A DNA stretch of 46,775 nt from assembly GCA_008017155.1 (NCBI GenBank), contig SSGX01000050.1:1-46775 (forward strand), in the 5' to 3' direction. The translations under genes and the position numbers were made by a program. The notes below the pieces were generated by a model that ran no database searches, was not told where the DNA came from, and saw only the letters and a list, made by a program, of their open reading frames with translations. Every line of letters begins with the position of its first letter. The stretch's first letter is position 1. This document shows, one piece after another, positions 1-8,640 of this stretch. Source of the DNA: Neisseriales bacterium (GTDB taxonomy: Bacteria; Pseudomonadota; Gammaproteobacteria; Burkholderiales; UBA11063).

Positions 1-205
1 GAGTAATAAATGGTGATTCTGAATTACAGAAATCATAAATTCTATGGCGAATTTCCATTACGTATCTGTTAATAGAGTTTCGACTTATTCCAGATAAAGT
101 TGCTATTTGCGTTGCTGATAAATCTGCAACAAAATACCTAACTATTTCCCTAAATTTAGCTTCTGAAATTTTTGAACTATTTATATACTTATTTTTATGA
201 ATCAT
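1..205 (-). CDS. IS1595-type transposase, N-terminal part (cut by window edge)
   Basis: The first 68 codons of an open frame run leftwards from an ATG at 205 and leave the window still open. The translation contains KISEAKFREIVRYFVADLSA, then a helix-turn-helix-like stretch (TQIATLSGISRNSINRYV) and RHRIYDFCNSESPF. This is the N-terminal arrangement I know from IS1595-family transposases, which precedes their zinc-finger and DDE-type (ISXO2-like) catalytic domain. The catalytic part lies outside the window, so intactness cannot be judged. The frame sits just inside a candidate IS terminus at 252. A stand-alone helix-turn-helix protein is the alternative, but the match to the IS1595 N-terminus is specific. 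Confidence 0.75.
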   Translation of the reverse strand, partial: MIHKNKYINSSKISEAKFREIVRYFVADLSATQIATLSGISRNSINRYVMEIRHRIYDFCNSESPFIT

Positions 206-252
206 GACAATATATTAGCACACCTTCAAATGTGCTTTGATTGTCTAGCCCC
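1..252 (-). mobile_element. One end of an IS1595-family insertion sequence
   Basis: Read on the minus strand, GGGGCTAGACAATCAAAGC begins at 252 and lies about 45 bases ahead of the transposase ATG. That is the position and G-rich style of an IS1595 terminal inverted repeat. The other terminus and the target duplication lie beyond the left edge, so the boundary at 252 is inferred from sequence style and from its distance to the gene. Confidence 0.6.
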
Positions 253-423
253 AAATATTTTTTTAATTCATATTTACTATCTTATAATAGATGTGATTAT
301 TGATTAGGTAAGTGTAATTAATGTACTTCAAATGCATATTAAAGATTAATCAGAATTATGCAGACTTTATAGATTAATAATGAAAATCACATTGAGAGAG
401 AAAGTAAAAACTATCTAACCGAT

Positions 424-458
424 AAATTAAGGATGGCTGTCTTAGCCACCTTTAATTT
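424..458 (-). terminator. Probable terminator of the malic enzyme gene
   Basis: An imperfect inverted repeat (AAATTAAGGATGGCT, loop gtct, AGCCACCTTTAATTT) begins about 10 bases after the malic enzyme stop codon. It has one G-T pair and one mismatch and an AT-rich base, but no long T tract, so the strength is uncertain. Confidence 0.5.
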
Positions 459-468
459 ACACAAATTA

Positions 469-2196
469 CTAATCCTTTAATGAGCATTGTAGGCGATAAG
501 GAAGATAAACCGGTTCCCAAATATAATCATCGATTATTTCTTCAATTTCAACTCGATTTAAATCATGACCATAACTAGTTAAGCCTTCGCGAATAGCTTC
601 TTCAGCAACAGCAATTGCGATATCTCGTGAAACGTTTCTAACTTCACTTAATGGCGGTAATAAATTGCCATCTTTATTATGATTCACCGGTGAAATTGCG
701 GCTAATGCTTTAGCAGCAATCAAGAACATCCGATCAGTTACACGAGTAGCACCAATAGCTAAGACACCTAAACCAAGCCCCGGAAAGATGTAAGAATTAT
801 TTACTTGATCAATCCGCTTTGGTCCATTAATTGTCTCATACGGTGAGTAAGCCGTACCAGTACCAACAATAGCCTTAGCATCAGTCCAATCAAGCACATC
901 ATGCGGATTTGCTTCACATTTTTCGGTAGGATTTGATAATGGAAATACGATTGGACGCTCAGTATTTTTTGCTAAAGCTTTGATAACCTCACGAGTAAAT
1001 ATACCACCTTGAGCACTGACACCAATTAGCATGGTAGCACCTGAATTTATAACCGTTTCAAGTAAGGTAATGTTTTGTGAGTTAGCTACGCTCCACTCAG
1101 CAATATCAGATGACTTACGGCTAAAAGGCTTCTGAAAATCAAGGCTTTCAATATTATCGCTTATTAAGCCATAGCGATCAACCATAAAAAATGCTTTATA
1201 TGCTTCTTCCCTTGTCATACCGTCATCAACCATTGCATCTAAAATAAGATTAGCAATCCCCACACCCGCAGATCCAGCACCTACCACTATAATCTTCTGT
1301 TTTGCTAGTGGCACTCCTGAAGCGATAGTAGCGGCAAGAAGAGCACCAACAACAATTGAGGCAGTACCTTGAATATCATCATTAAAAGTACATAATTCAT
1401 TTTTGTAACGATTAAGCAGCTTTAATGCATTTGGCTGGGCAAAATCTTCCCACTGTAGCAATACTTTTGGAAAACGTTTTTTTACTGCTGTAACAAATTT
1501 ATCGATAAACTCATCATACTCAGCTCCGCGAATTCGCTTATGGCGCCATCCAATATATAATGGATCATTAAGTAACTGTTCATTATCAGTACCGACATCA
1601 AGAATGATCGGCAAAGTTTTATTTGGTGCAATCCCAGCACAGCCAGTATATAAGGATAACTTCCCAATCGGGATTCCCATACCACCAGCGCCCTGATCAC
1701 CAAGCCCTAGTATCCGCTCACCATCTGAAACAACTATAACTTCAGTACCATCAAAGTAATCATGATCAAGAATTTCATCAATTGCATCACGATTTGGATG
1801 ACTAATAAATACTCCACGCGGACGGCGATAAATCTGTCCAAAATGTTGACATGCCAAACCAACTGTAGGCGTATAAACTAAAGGCATAATCTTTTCGATA
1901 TATTTATTTAATAAGGCATAAAAGAGCGTTTCATTTCTGTCTTGTAGGCTACGAAGATATATATGTCGCTCAAGATCTGTCGATTTATCAAGGATTACCT
2001 GAAAATTTTTATCAACAATTTCTTCAAGTGGAAAATTCGATGGTGGGACTATCCCACGTAATTTAAAATTAACCCGCTCTTCATGGGAAAATGAGCGTCC
2101 TTTATTCAGTAATGGATTATTAATCAAATCATAACCATAAATATCTAATTCAACGTATTTTTGACCTTCTTCATCTTTTTTTATATTGATCTTCAT
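469..2196 (-). CDS. maeA: NAD-dependent malic enzyme (oxaloacetate-decarboxylating)
   Basis: This enzyme oxidatively decarboxylates L-malate to pyruvate and CO2 with reduction of NAD, in the cytosol, linking the TCA cycle to pyruvate. The 575 residues match the usual SfcA/MaeA length of about 565. Visible motifs are YTPTVG (Y108, the probable catalytic tyrosine), GLGDQGAGGMGIPIGKLSLY with the probable catalytic lysine near 179, QWEDF (metal ligands E250/D251), CTFNDDIQGTAS (D273/D274) and the dinucleotide loop VGAGSAGVG near 305-313. It is the long SfcA-type form rather than the MaeB fusion with a phosphotransacetylase domain. It stands alone between two terminators. The preceding gene is in the same orientation but separated by a strong hairpin, so it probably has its own promoter. 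Function is secure; NAD rather than NADP preference rests on family resemblance. Confidence 0.95.
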   Translation of the reverse strand: MKINIKKDEEGQKYVELDIYGYDLINNPLLNKGRSFSHEERVNFKLRGIVPPSNFPLEEIVDKNFQVILDKSTDLERHIYLRSLQDRNETLFYALLNKYIEKIMPLVYTPTVGLACQHFGQIYRRPRGVFISHPNRDAIDEILDHDYFDGTEVIVVSDGERILGLGDQGAGGMGIPIGKLSLYTGCAGIAPNKTLPIILDVGTDNEQLLNDPLYIGWRHKRIRGAEYDEFIDKFVTAVKKRFPKVLLQWEDFAQPNALKLLNRYKNELCTFNDDIQGTASIVVGALLAATIASGVPLAKQKIIVVGAGSAGVGIANLILDAMVDDGMTREEAYKAFFMVDRYGLISDNIESLDFQKPFSRKSSDIAEWSVANSQNITLLETVINSGATMLIGVSAQGGIFTREVIKALAKNTERPIVFPLSNPTEKCEANPHDVLDWTDAKAIVGTGTAYSPYETINGPKRIDQVNNSYIFPGLGLGVLAIGATRVTDRMFLIAAKALAAISPVNHNKDGNLLPPLSEVRNVSRDIAIAVAEEAIREGLTSYGHDLNRVEIEEIIDDYIWEPVYLPYRLQCSLKD

Positions 2197-2286
2197 TTTC
2201 TTGGTTCCATTAATAAGTAATAAGCAATTATACTAAATAATCAACTAAGCCAACCCCATAAATTTATTAAATATCTCTATAATAAA

Positions 2287-2319
2287 AAACCCATACTAGT
2301 TGGTATGGGTTTATTTTTT
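2287..2319 (-). terminator. Intrinsic terminator of the lipoprotein gene
   Basis: A perfect 10-bp stem (AAACCCATAC / GTATGGGTTT) with a 6-base loop is followed on the minus strand by a T run (TTTTTTATT). It lies 9 bases beyond the stop of the lipoprotein gene. The plus-strand side also ends in ATTTTTT, so it could act in both directions. Confidence 0.9.
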
Positions 2320-2327
2320 AGGTAGAG

Positions 2328-3908
2328 CTATTTACCCTGATAAGTAACAGTCTTAGGATCATCTATTGCCATAGTAACAGTTTGAAGTGTGTATGGACCA
2401 GGTGAAGTATAAGTTACACCAGCGGTTGGATTATTACCAGGACCACCAGGATTATATAAAGGTAAGTAACCATTTGCAGCAGGTATTTCTACAGCTGTAA
2501 TCATACGCATCGCTGACTCATCACCTTTTAAGATAAAATCAAGATAATTATCACTATCTCCAGTATAAGCATCATTTATCGTCTCACCTGCCACACCAAG
2601 ATCTGCAAGACCGATTATTTCAATAGTTCCCTGAGGAAAGCTATATACATAATTAGTTGTCGTTAGCCAAGTAATCTGACCACTAGAATTTGTCACTTGT
2701 ATCCGGAAGAATTTTTGAAAATCCTGCGGCTGAATTGACGCTACACCATCCGGCGATATTCCACCTGTAGTGTAAACACGTAAGCGATATTGAGCATTGG
2801 ACTCGCCATAATAGGCTACCCCATCATTTGGATAACCACCAGTGAAAGGATTATTTTCTCCAATACCTTCACCCAAGGTTGACATCTTACTGAGTTTAGC
2901 CGCCACTAATGTAGGCCCTCCATTTGGCGTATACGGATTGGTACTATCTTTACTTAAACCAACTGCACTAACTAATCCATCTGGACCTAACATTTTAAGG
3001 TTCTTCACAATAGTAACCTTTGTCGGATAAATCGCACCAGGTGTACCAGGTGATAGGCGATTACCAAATTCACCAAAAATAACTACACAACTACGCTCAT
3101 TATATTCGATATTTGGACTGATTGACGCTACATAAGGAGTAACAACTTCTCCGGTATTTAAAGTAACTGCAAAATCATCACCTTTAACTGTACTAGGAAG
3201 AACAGGCCAGCTAAAAACAATAGGCATAGCATCCGCAAAGTAAGTCGGATAACCCCAAGCCATTGCAACAGAAGACGGTGTTTTTGAGCTAGTTAATGCT
3301 AAGTATGGTGGGTTTGGCGTGGTAACTATTTCCCATGCCCCACCCGCCGCGACTACGTAACTTTCCCCCTGATTCACCCCTTCAATTCCTTCAAAGCCAT
3401 AACCTGCGGACATTATTTCTGGTTTGTCGCTCCAGAGATCTGCGTTAATAATAATATCTTCCCATAAGGTACGTGAATCTTGAGTTGGTGGTACAACAAC
3501 TTCAAGTGGAGGATTAACTGGGTTATTAAGATTATCGGCAGAAACCTGAATTTCACCCGAACTAGTGTTTGTTAAAAGATACTGATAGTAATTTTGTGAG
3601 TCAGTAATATTTGATTCTGTTGCTGGTAGTTTAAAACTAAAAGTATAGCTAGCACCAGGAGCGATATCGCCACTTAAAGACAGATTCTTATCTGTAACAA
3701 TACTTTCAAGCCATGCGGCTAAATTCACTTTAGGGTTAACTATTGAATTTGACTCCGAAGTATTTGTAACAATTATCTGAGTTGTGACACCTGGACTATA
3801 AAGTGGAGTATTTGTAGAAATACTAGTGTTAGAATTTGAATTACCAGCTCCACTGCTACAACCATAGCTTATGAATAAGCTCAGTAATACAAGATTTAAT
3901 TTTTTCAT
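2328..3908 (-). CDS. Large secreted lipoprotein of unknown function
   Basis: I do not recognise the family. The ATG at 3908 is preferred over one 15 bases upstream because AAAGGGA sits 6-7 bases before it, giving 526 residues. The N-terminus is a lipoprotein signal (MKKLNLVLLSLFISYGC) with the acceptor cysteine at residue 17. The lipobox SYGC is unusual because tyrosine is at -2. A Ser/Asn/Thr-rich linker follows, then a beta-rich region of about 130 residues that resembles an Ig-like or anchor domain, then a Gly/Pro/Tyr-rich domain rich in aromatics (WGYPTYFADAMP, FGEFGNRLSPG). The protein is expected on the outer membrane or in the periplasm. It is monocistronic, with its own promoter and terminator. 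It belongs with the other beta-rich lipoproteins at 8737-10233 and 12083-14806. Confidence 0.8.
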   Translation of the reverse strand: MKKLNLVLLSLFISYGCSSGAGNSNSNTSISTNTPLYSPGVTTQIIVTNTSESNSIVNPKVNLAAWLESIVTDKNLSLSGDIAPGASYTFSFKLPATESNITDSQNYYQYLLTNTSSGEIQVSADNLNNPVNPPLEVVVPPTQDSRTLWEDIIINADLWSDKPEIMSAGYGFEGIEGVNQGESYVVAAGGAWEIVTTPNPPYLALTSSKTPSSVAMAWGYPTYFADAMPIVFSWPVLPSTVKGDDFAVTLNTGEVVTPYVASISPNIEYNERSCVVIFGEFGNRLSPGTPGAIYPTKVTIVKNLKMLGPDGLVSAVGLSKDSTNPYTPNGGPTLVAAKLSKMSTLGEGIGENNPFTGGYPNDGVAYYGESNAQYRLRVYTTGGISPDGVASIQPQDFQKFFRIQVTNSSGQITWLTTTNYVYSFPQGTIEIIGLADLGVAGETINDAYTGDSDNYLDFILKGDESAMRMITAVEIPAANGYLPLYNPGGPGNNPTAGVTYTSPGPYTLQTVTMAIDDPKTVTYQGK

Positions 3909-3931
3909 AGTGATCCCTTTCATTTTTTGAA

Positions 3932-3978
3932 ATTATATCACTGTGAAATTTCGATTTAAATATCCAAAAGGGATATTT
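3932..3978 (-). promoter_or_regulatory. Extended -10 promoter with an 8-bp palindromic operator candidate
   Basis: On the minus strand TGATATAAT (3940-3932) is a perfect extended -10 element, about 24 bases ahead of the preferred lipoprotein start. A TTTAAA hexamer lies at -35 spacing. Overlapping and just above it is a perfect inverted repeat, AAATATCC-5 bases-GGATATTT (3958-3978), centred near -43. That position suits a regulator. Promoter assignment is by motif only. Confidence 0.55.
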
Positions 3979-4095
3979 ATCAGGTTAACAATGCTAGTTA
4001 ATCGTGCGAGACAAAATAACCGACTGATTTACTAAGATAATCTATAATACATTTTAAAGTAGTATTTATACAACATTTAATCTAAAAAGTATAAA

Positions 4096-4812
4096 TTATG
4101 TACGGACCTGTTCTACAGAGGCAACTGCCGACTCATTTTGGATGTTGAGGTTGGCTTGATAAAAATCTTGATTTTCGATTAGTGCTAACTGAAAACCATG
4201 TAATACCTGCAACTCAATGGTAGCTTCTTCAAGCTGAAAGCCAAAAACATGCCCACCAATTTTACAAAAATCATCAATAAAGTGGAAATGAAATCCGGGT
4301 ACATTTAGTTGTGCCATATACTTGGGAAACCAAACACCAACCATCACACCCGAAACATTATTAGCGATAAAAGTTGTTTGTAAGTTAGGTAAGATCTCGG
4401 TAAGTCGTTTATAAGGACGGCAGGTACAATGCTCACTTCTTAAATCAAGATGCTGAAATTTACCAGTTACGCGAATGGCATAAATAAGGTTAGATGAGAT
4501 AAAATGCTCTGCAACTACAGCTTCAAGTGACTTAAAGTCTAAATCTTTGACAGTAAACTTCTGCTCTGGAATAAATTTATTAACTACCGCAAAAGGAGTA
4601 TGAATATCTTTATCTAATATGTGTAATTTACCAGTTGCATCCGCACGATAACACACACCCTCATGAATTATCAATTCGCCATCAATATTATCTAAAGCAC
4701 CAAGCCCAAAATCACCATGCTGAAGCATCTGCTCCATACTAGTATCACCAGCATAAACAGCTTCTAACAATGAATTAATCGTACCCGTCTGGTAAATATA
4801 CTGTTTTTGCAT
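4096..4812 (-). CDS. budA: Alpha-acetolactate decarboxylase
   Basis: This enzyme converts (S)-2-acetolactate to (R)-acetoin and CO2, diverting carbon from pyruvate away from acid formation or from valine synthesis. The 238 residues fit the family. Visible features are DGELIIHEGVCYRAD (residues 44-58), the arginine of CRPYKRL (near 136) and GFHFHFI with H175 and H177, followed by H188 in GGHVFGF. These are the family's three zinc-binding histidines. There is no signal peptide, so it acts in the cytosol, unlike some Bacillus homologues. The start codon follows the coq7 stop with no gap (TAAATG), so it is translated from the same message as coq7. No acetolactate synthase or butanediol dehydrogenase gene is in the window, so the substrate source is unknown. 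Identity is secure; the role beside a ubiquinone gene is unclear. Confidence 0.92.
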   Translation of the reverse strand: MQKQYIYQTGTINSLLEAVYAGDTSMEQMLQHGDFGLGALDNIDGELIIHEGVCYRADATGKLHILDKDIHTPFAVVNKFIPEQKFTVKDLDFKSLEAVVAEHFISSNLIYAIRVTGKFQHLDLRSEHCTCRPYKRLTEILPNLQTTFIANNVSGVMVGVWFPKYMAQLNVPGFHFHFIDDFCKIGGHVFGFQLEEATIELQVLHGFQLALIENQDFYQANLNIQNESAVASVEQVRT

Positions 4813-5433
4813 TTAGATACGATAAGTTGTTTTAGTCATTACTTTTGATGACAGCTTCATTATTTTTTTTACCAATTCAGGTAATTCAGCTGCACCATTA
4901 TCATGCGCCATATGTGCATGTTTAATTTCATCTTCACGCATCTGTTCCAAAATTGCCCTACTTTTATTATCGTGCTGTGGCAATTTGTCCAAATGTTCAG
5001 TTAAATGACTCTCAACCTGCTTTTCGGTTTCTTCAAGAAAGCCAAGATTCCATTTATCACCAAGAATACCGGCGGTCACGCCTATTGCTAGACTACCAGC
5101 GTAAAACAATGGATTCAAAAGGCTCGTCTTACCTCCTAATTCATGAATCCGATGTTCTGTCCATGCTAGATGCTCAGTTTCTTCAAGTGCAGCATGTTCA
5201 AAAGCTTCCTGATTAGCTTTGTTTCTAGTAGTCAACGCCTGTCCCTGATATAAGCCCTGTGCACAAATTTCACCAGTATGATTAACCCGCATCAAACCAA
5301 CTATATGCTTACGCTCGGCATCGGTATATTCACCATCGCTAATCGTTTCATCTGGATGTGCTCTATTCGAAAGTGGCTTATGAAATAATGTCTTTAAGAT
5401 TTTATCAAATTCAACTATAGCTTTATCAATCAT
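4813..5433 (-). CDS. coq7: Demethoxyubiquinone hydroxylase (Coq7-type diiron monooxygenase)
   Basis: This enzyme catalyses the C6 hydroxylation of 2-polyprenyl-3-methyl-6-methoxy-1,4-benzoquinone in aerobic ubiquinone synthesis, at the membrane surface. The 206 residues match bacterial Coq7. The diiron ligands are visible as NHTGEICAQ (E56), EETEH (E85, H88), a glutamate near 137 in LEETEKQVESH, and EDEIKH (E169, H172). The hydrophobic stretch near 108-124 fits the membrane-contacting helix. The start at 5433 is supported by AAGGTG about 7 bases upstream. E. coli uses the unrelated flavoprotein UbiF for this step, while many beta- and alphaproteobacteria use Coq7. It heads a two-gene unit with the acetolactate decarboxylase gene, and is divergent from ppa across about 106 bases. 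Confidence 0.95.
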   Translation of the reverse strand: MIDKAIVEFDKILKTLFHKPLSNRAHPDETISDGEYTDAERKHIVGLMRVNHTGEICAQGLYQGQALTTRNKANQEAFEHAALEETEHLAWTEHRIHELGGKTSLLNPLFYAGSLAIGVTAGILGDKWNLGFLEETEKQVESHLTEHLDKLPQHDNKSRAILEQMREDEIKHAHMAHDNGAAELPELVKKIMKLSSKVMTKTTYRI

Positions 5434-5482
5434 GGCAGCACCTTTTTCTGATTATTTTCCATCAAACATAATATAGACAGTG

Positions 5483-5488
5483 TATAAT
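5483..5488 (+). promoter_or_regulatory. Candidate -10 element for ppa
   Basis: A consensus TATAAT lies 52 bases before the ppa start codon. No good -35 hexamer is seen at 16-18 bases upstream. The short intergenic region must also hold the divergent coq7 promoter, for which TATATT on the minus strand near 5476-5471 is a candidate. Confidence 0.45.
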
Positions 5489-5539
5489 TATACATCTTTA
5501 AATCTTAATTTACTAATATATAATTTATGGGAGCCCCTA

Positions 5540-6061
5540 ATGAATTTACAAAATATTGATGCTGGTAATGGTGATGAGTTTAATGTGGTTATTGAAATCC
5601 CTGCAGGTTCAGCACCAGTAAAATATGAAATGAACAAGGAAGCTGGCGTTTTATTCGTTGATCGATTTGTTAGTACTGCAATGTCATACCCGGCGAATTA
5701 TGGATTTATTCCAAATACTTTATCTGAAGATGGTGATCCAGCTGACGTTATCGTTTTTACTCCATATCCGATTGCGCATGGTAGCATGGTTAAATGCCGT
5801 GCACTTGGTGTGCTGCGTATGGAAGACGAAAGTGGTGTTGATGCTAAAATTCTTGCTGTACCAACTAAAAAAGTATGCCCACTATATGCTGATATTGACA
5901 CCTTAGATCAGTTTCCACAATTAGCTGTACAACAAGTGGTTCATTTCTTTGAAAACTACAAAAAACTTGAAAAAGGTAAATGGGTTAAATTATCTGGAAT
6001 AGATGATGCAGCTGCTGCTAAAAAAGAAGTTGAAGTGTCAATCGCAAAATATCATAAATAA
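5540..6061 (+). CDS. ppa: Inorganic pyrophosphatase (family I)
   Basis: This enzyme hydrolyses pyrophosphate to two phosphates in the cytosol, pulling biosynthetic reactions forward. The ATG at 5540 is chosen because GGGAG lies 6-7 bases upstream and because it gives 173 residues starting MNLQNIDAGNG, close to the usual 175. An in-frame ATG 60 bases earlier would add an untypical extension and lies at the candidate -10. Motifs are KYEMNKEAG (substrate-binding lysine), DRF..MSYPANYGFIP, the metal-binding DGDPADVIV signature (the fifth position is Ala instead of a larger hydrophobic residue) and KGKWVKLSG. It is monocistronic with a strong terminator 26 bases after the stop. Confidence 0.96.
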   Translation: MNLQNIDAGNGDEFNVVIEIPAGSAPVKYEMNKEAGVLFVDRFVSTAMSYPANYGFIPNTLSEDGDPADVIVFTPYPIAHGSMVKCRALGVLRMEDESGVDAKILAVPTKKVCPLYADIDTLDQFPQLAVQQVVHFFENYKKLEKGKWVKLSGIDDAAAAKKEVEVSIAKYHK

Positions 6062-6086
6062 GAAATCTAAATTTCCTTATCCTTTT

Positions 6087-6124
6087 AATATTAAGCCAGA
6101 ATAATTCTGGCTTAATATTTTTCT
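6087..6124 (+). terminator. Strong intrinsic terminator of ppa
   Basis: A perfect 15-bp stem (AATATTAAGCCAGAA / TTCTGGCTTAATATT) with a 3-base loop is followed by TTTTCT. Confidence 0.93.
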
Positions 6125-6156
6125 ATTGTGCTGATCGTAAAATAAAGGGGAAAAAC

Positions 6157-7485
6157 ATGATCGGTAAATTAAAAAATCGTCATATTCAGATGATAGCTAT
6201 TGGTGGCGCAATCGGCACTGGTTTATTTTATGGTTCAGCCAAATCGATCCAGCTAACAGGTCCATCTATTGTTTTAGCCTACTTAATTGGTGGTTTTGTA
6301 ATGTACGTGATTATGCGTGCGCTTGGCGAACTAACTGTTTATGCGCCAAATTCTGGAGCCTTTAGCCATTATGCTTATCAATACGTTGGTAATTATCTTG
6401 GTTTTCTATCTGGTTGGTTTGCTTGGTTTGAATACACAATCGTTTGCATGTTAGAAGTAACAGTGGTTGCGGCATTTCTTGATCACTGGATGCCCGGTGT
6501 ACCACACTGGCTCACAATCGCTGTAATTCTCGGAATATTCTTCTTTGTTAATATGCTTCAAGCAGGGCTCTTTGGTGAGTTTGAATTTTGGTTTGCCGGG
6601 ATAAAAGTTGTAACAATTATATTAATGATTGCATTTTCTGCGTATTTGATTTTTTTCAATGATGGTACTCATACCGAAGCTATTGCCAACCTAAAATTCT
6701 CCGTTAGTAATAATCTTTTTGCCAAGGGATTAGAAGGTTTTCTATTTTCAATGGTTATGGTAGTATTTTCATTTGGTGGCGTGCAATTTCTCGGAATTGC
6801 AGCAGCTGATGCCGAAAATCCAGCAAAAACTGTGCCTGCTGCTGTTAATGGTGTAATTGTCAGAATCTTGATTTTCTATGTCGGGACACTACTTGCGATA
6901 GTTTGCCTTTATCCGTGGGATAAGTTAAGTACGGATATTAGCCCGTTTGTAGATGTCTTTGATAAAGTTGGTTTCCATTTTGCTGCCCAGATCATGAATA
7001 TTGTCGTTATAACAGCTGCATTATCGGCTTTTAATAGCTGCTTATACGCTGCTGCAAGAATGATTGCTAATCTCGCAAGACATGGTAGTGCACCGAAGTA
7101 TCTAGCAAATACAGATAAACAAAATGTACCAAAAAATGCCGTAATTACAACCTCAATAATCGTAGCATTAACCGTATTACTAAACTACCTAGTACCGGAA
7201 AAAGCAATCAATTATCTGATAGCAATCACTACGACATCAATTATTATTACTTGGACAACTATCCTGATTTGCCATCTTGGATTTCGGCGCAAAATTGCTA
7301 AGGAAAATATTAGCTATAAGCTACCATTATCGCCGTACTCAAATATTATTGCTCTTATCATGCTAGCATCAGTAGTAGTGGTAATGCTTTTCATGCCAGA
7401 AATGCAAATGGCAGTATATTTGATGCCAGTTTGGATTGGAATTGTAACTATTATGTATTTTTTCTCAAAACACAAGACATCTTAA
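6157..7485 (+). CDS. Amino-acid permease of the APC superfamily (AAT family)
   Basis: This is a proton-coupled amino-acid importer of the inner membrane. The 442 residues contain about 12 hydrophobic helices. The N-terminus LKNRHIQMIAIGGAIGTGLF is the AAT-family signature shared by AroP, CycA, GabP and ProY, with the unwound-helix motif GGAIGTGLF near residues 16-24. Helix 3 carries the conserved SGWFAWFEYTIVCMLEV. Substrate cannot be read from sequence; proline, GABA or neutral amino acids are all possible. AAGGGG lies about 8 bases before the ATG. It stands alone between the ppa terminator and a bidirectional terminator shared with serC. Confidence 0.9.
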   Translation: MIGKLKNRHIQMIAIGGAIGTGLFYGSAKSIQLTGPSIVLAYLIGGFVMYVIMRALGELTVYAPNSGAFSHYAYQYVGNYLGFLSGWFAWFEYTIVCMLEVTVVAAFLDHWMPGVPHWLTIAVILGIFFFVNMLQAGLFGEFEFWFAGIKVVTIILMIAFSAYLIFFNDGTHTEAIANLKFSVSNNLFAKGLEGFLFSMVMVVFSFGGVQFLGIAAADAENPAKTVPAAVNGVIVRILIFYVGTLLAIVCLYPWDKLSTDISPFVDVFDKVGFHFAAQIMNIVVITAALSAFNSCLYAAARMIANLARHGSAPKYLANTDKQNVPKNAVITTSIIVALTVLLNYLVPEKAINYLIAITTTSIIITWTTILICHLGFRRKIAKENISYKLPLSPYSNIIALIMLASVVVVMLFMPEMQMAVYLMPVWIGIVTIMYFFSKHKTS

Positions 7486-7512
7486 ATAAGATAAAAGCGA
7501 TCACTAAAATTA

Positions 7513-7549
7513 AAATACCCGGTTGATGATACCGGGTATTTAGCTTTTT
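7513..7549. terminator. Bidirectional terminator between the permease gene and serC
   Basis: A perfect 11-bp stem (AAATACCCGGT / ACCGGGTATTT) has a 7-base loop. T-rich sequence follows on both strands. It lies between convergent genes, 4 bases from the serC stop at its outer edge. Confidence 0.88.
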
Positions 7550-7552
7550 CAT

Positions 7553-8626
7553 TTATCCATTGCGCTTAGCAAAATCATCCATAAATTCAATAAGTAAATC
7601 AACAGCTGATTCTGGCATTGCATTATAAAGACTAGCTCTACCACCACCTACAGAGATGTGTCCTGCAAGATATTTAAGTCCTTTAGCATTTGCTTCTGCC
7701 AAAAATTTAGGCAATACTTCATTATTTGCTAGATTAAATGGAACATTTAATTCAGAACGGTATGCTTTTTCTACATGATTCACATAAAAGCTGCTATTAT
7801 CAATATAATTATATAATTTAGCAACTTTACGCTTATTCATAACACCTAATGCTTCTACCCCACCCTGTGCAATTATCCAATCAACCATTACATCCATTAC
7901 ATAGATTGCAAAAGTTGGCGGAGTATTCAGGCTTGAATTTTGCTCAGCCTGCACCTTATAATTCCATACATTCGGTGTGTAAGGCTTAGGATTATTGATT
8001 AAATCTTCACGAACAACTACAAGAGTAACACCAGCTATACCTAGGTTCTTCTGGGCTGAGGCAAATGCTAAACCAAATTTTGAATAATCCATCGGCGCAT
8101 AGGCAATTGAGGATGTAAGATCGGCAACAACCGGAACATTCCCAACTTCAGGAATATCAGGAAATGCTATACCATCAACAGTTTCATTCGGACAATAATA
8201 TACATATGCTGCATCTGGGTTCAACTTCCATTCCGAAGCAGCAGGAATAGCTGATTTACTAGCTGTTGCTACGATATTCACTTCCGCATGCTTTTTGGCA
8301 AAATCAGCAGCTTTTTTAGACCATGTACCAGTAACAAAATAATCAGCCTGCTTTTTATCACCCAAGATATTCATTGGAATCGCATCAAATTGTCCTTGCG
8401 CTCCACCAGTAACGAACACAACCTTATAGTTATCAGGGATTCCAAGAACTTTGCGTAACTTAACCTGCAAATTTGTTAATAACTCTTGAAATTGTTGGGT
8501 ACGATGCCCGATTTCAGTAACCGAAACACCAGTGCCTTTCCAATCAAATAATTCATCCTGTATTCTCTGAATAGCTTCTACTGGCAGCATAGCTGGACCA
8601 GCACCAAAATTAAATGCTCTTTGCAT
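7553..8626 (-). CDS. serC: Phosphoserine aminotransferase
   Basis: This PLP enzyme converts 3-phosphohydroxypyruvate and glutamate to O-phosphoserine (serine pathway) and usually also acts on the erythronate intermediate of pyridoxal phosphate synthesis. The 357 residues match the family (about 360). The start NFGAGPAMLP, the TEIGHRTQQF motif (residues 37-47), VVADLTSSI with the PLP ring aspartate D169, and ASAQKNLG with the Schiff-base lysine K193 are all present. The C-terminus has the typical GGGRASLYNA substrate-binding stretch. It is monocistronic: a terminator-like hairpin separates it from the upstream lipoprotein gene. Confidence 0.97.
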   Translation of the reverse strand: MQRAFNFGAGPAMLPVEAIQRIQDELFDWKGTGVSVTEIGHRTQQFQELLTNLQVKLRKVLGIPDNYKVVFVTGGAQGQFDAIPMNILGDKKQADYFVTGTWSKKAADFAKKHAEVNIVATASKSAIPAASEWKLNPDAAYVYYCPNETVDGIAFPDIPEVGNVPVVADLTSSIAYAPMDYSKFGLAFASAQKNLGIAGVTLVVVREDLINNPKPYTPNVWNYKVQAEQNSSLNTPPTFAIYVMDVMVDWIIAQGGVEALGVMNKRKVAKLYNYIDNSSFYVNHVEKAYRSELNVPFNLANNEVLPKFLAEANAKGLKYLAGHISVGGGRASLYNAMPESAVDLLIEFMDDFAKRNG

Positions 8627-8640
8627 AATAAAAACTCTTT

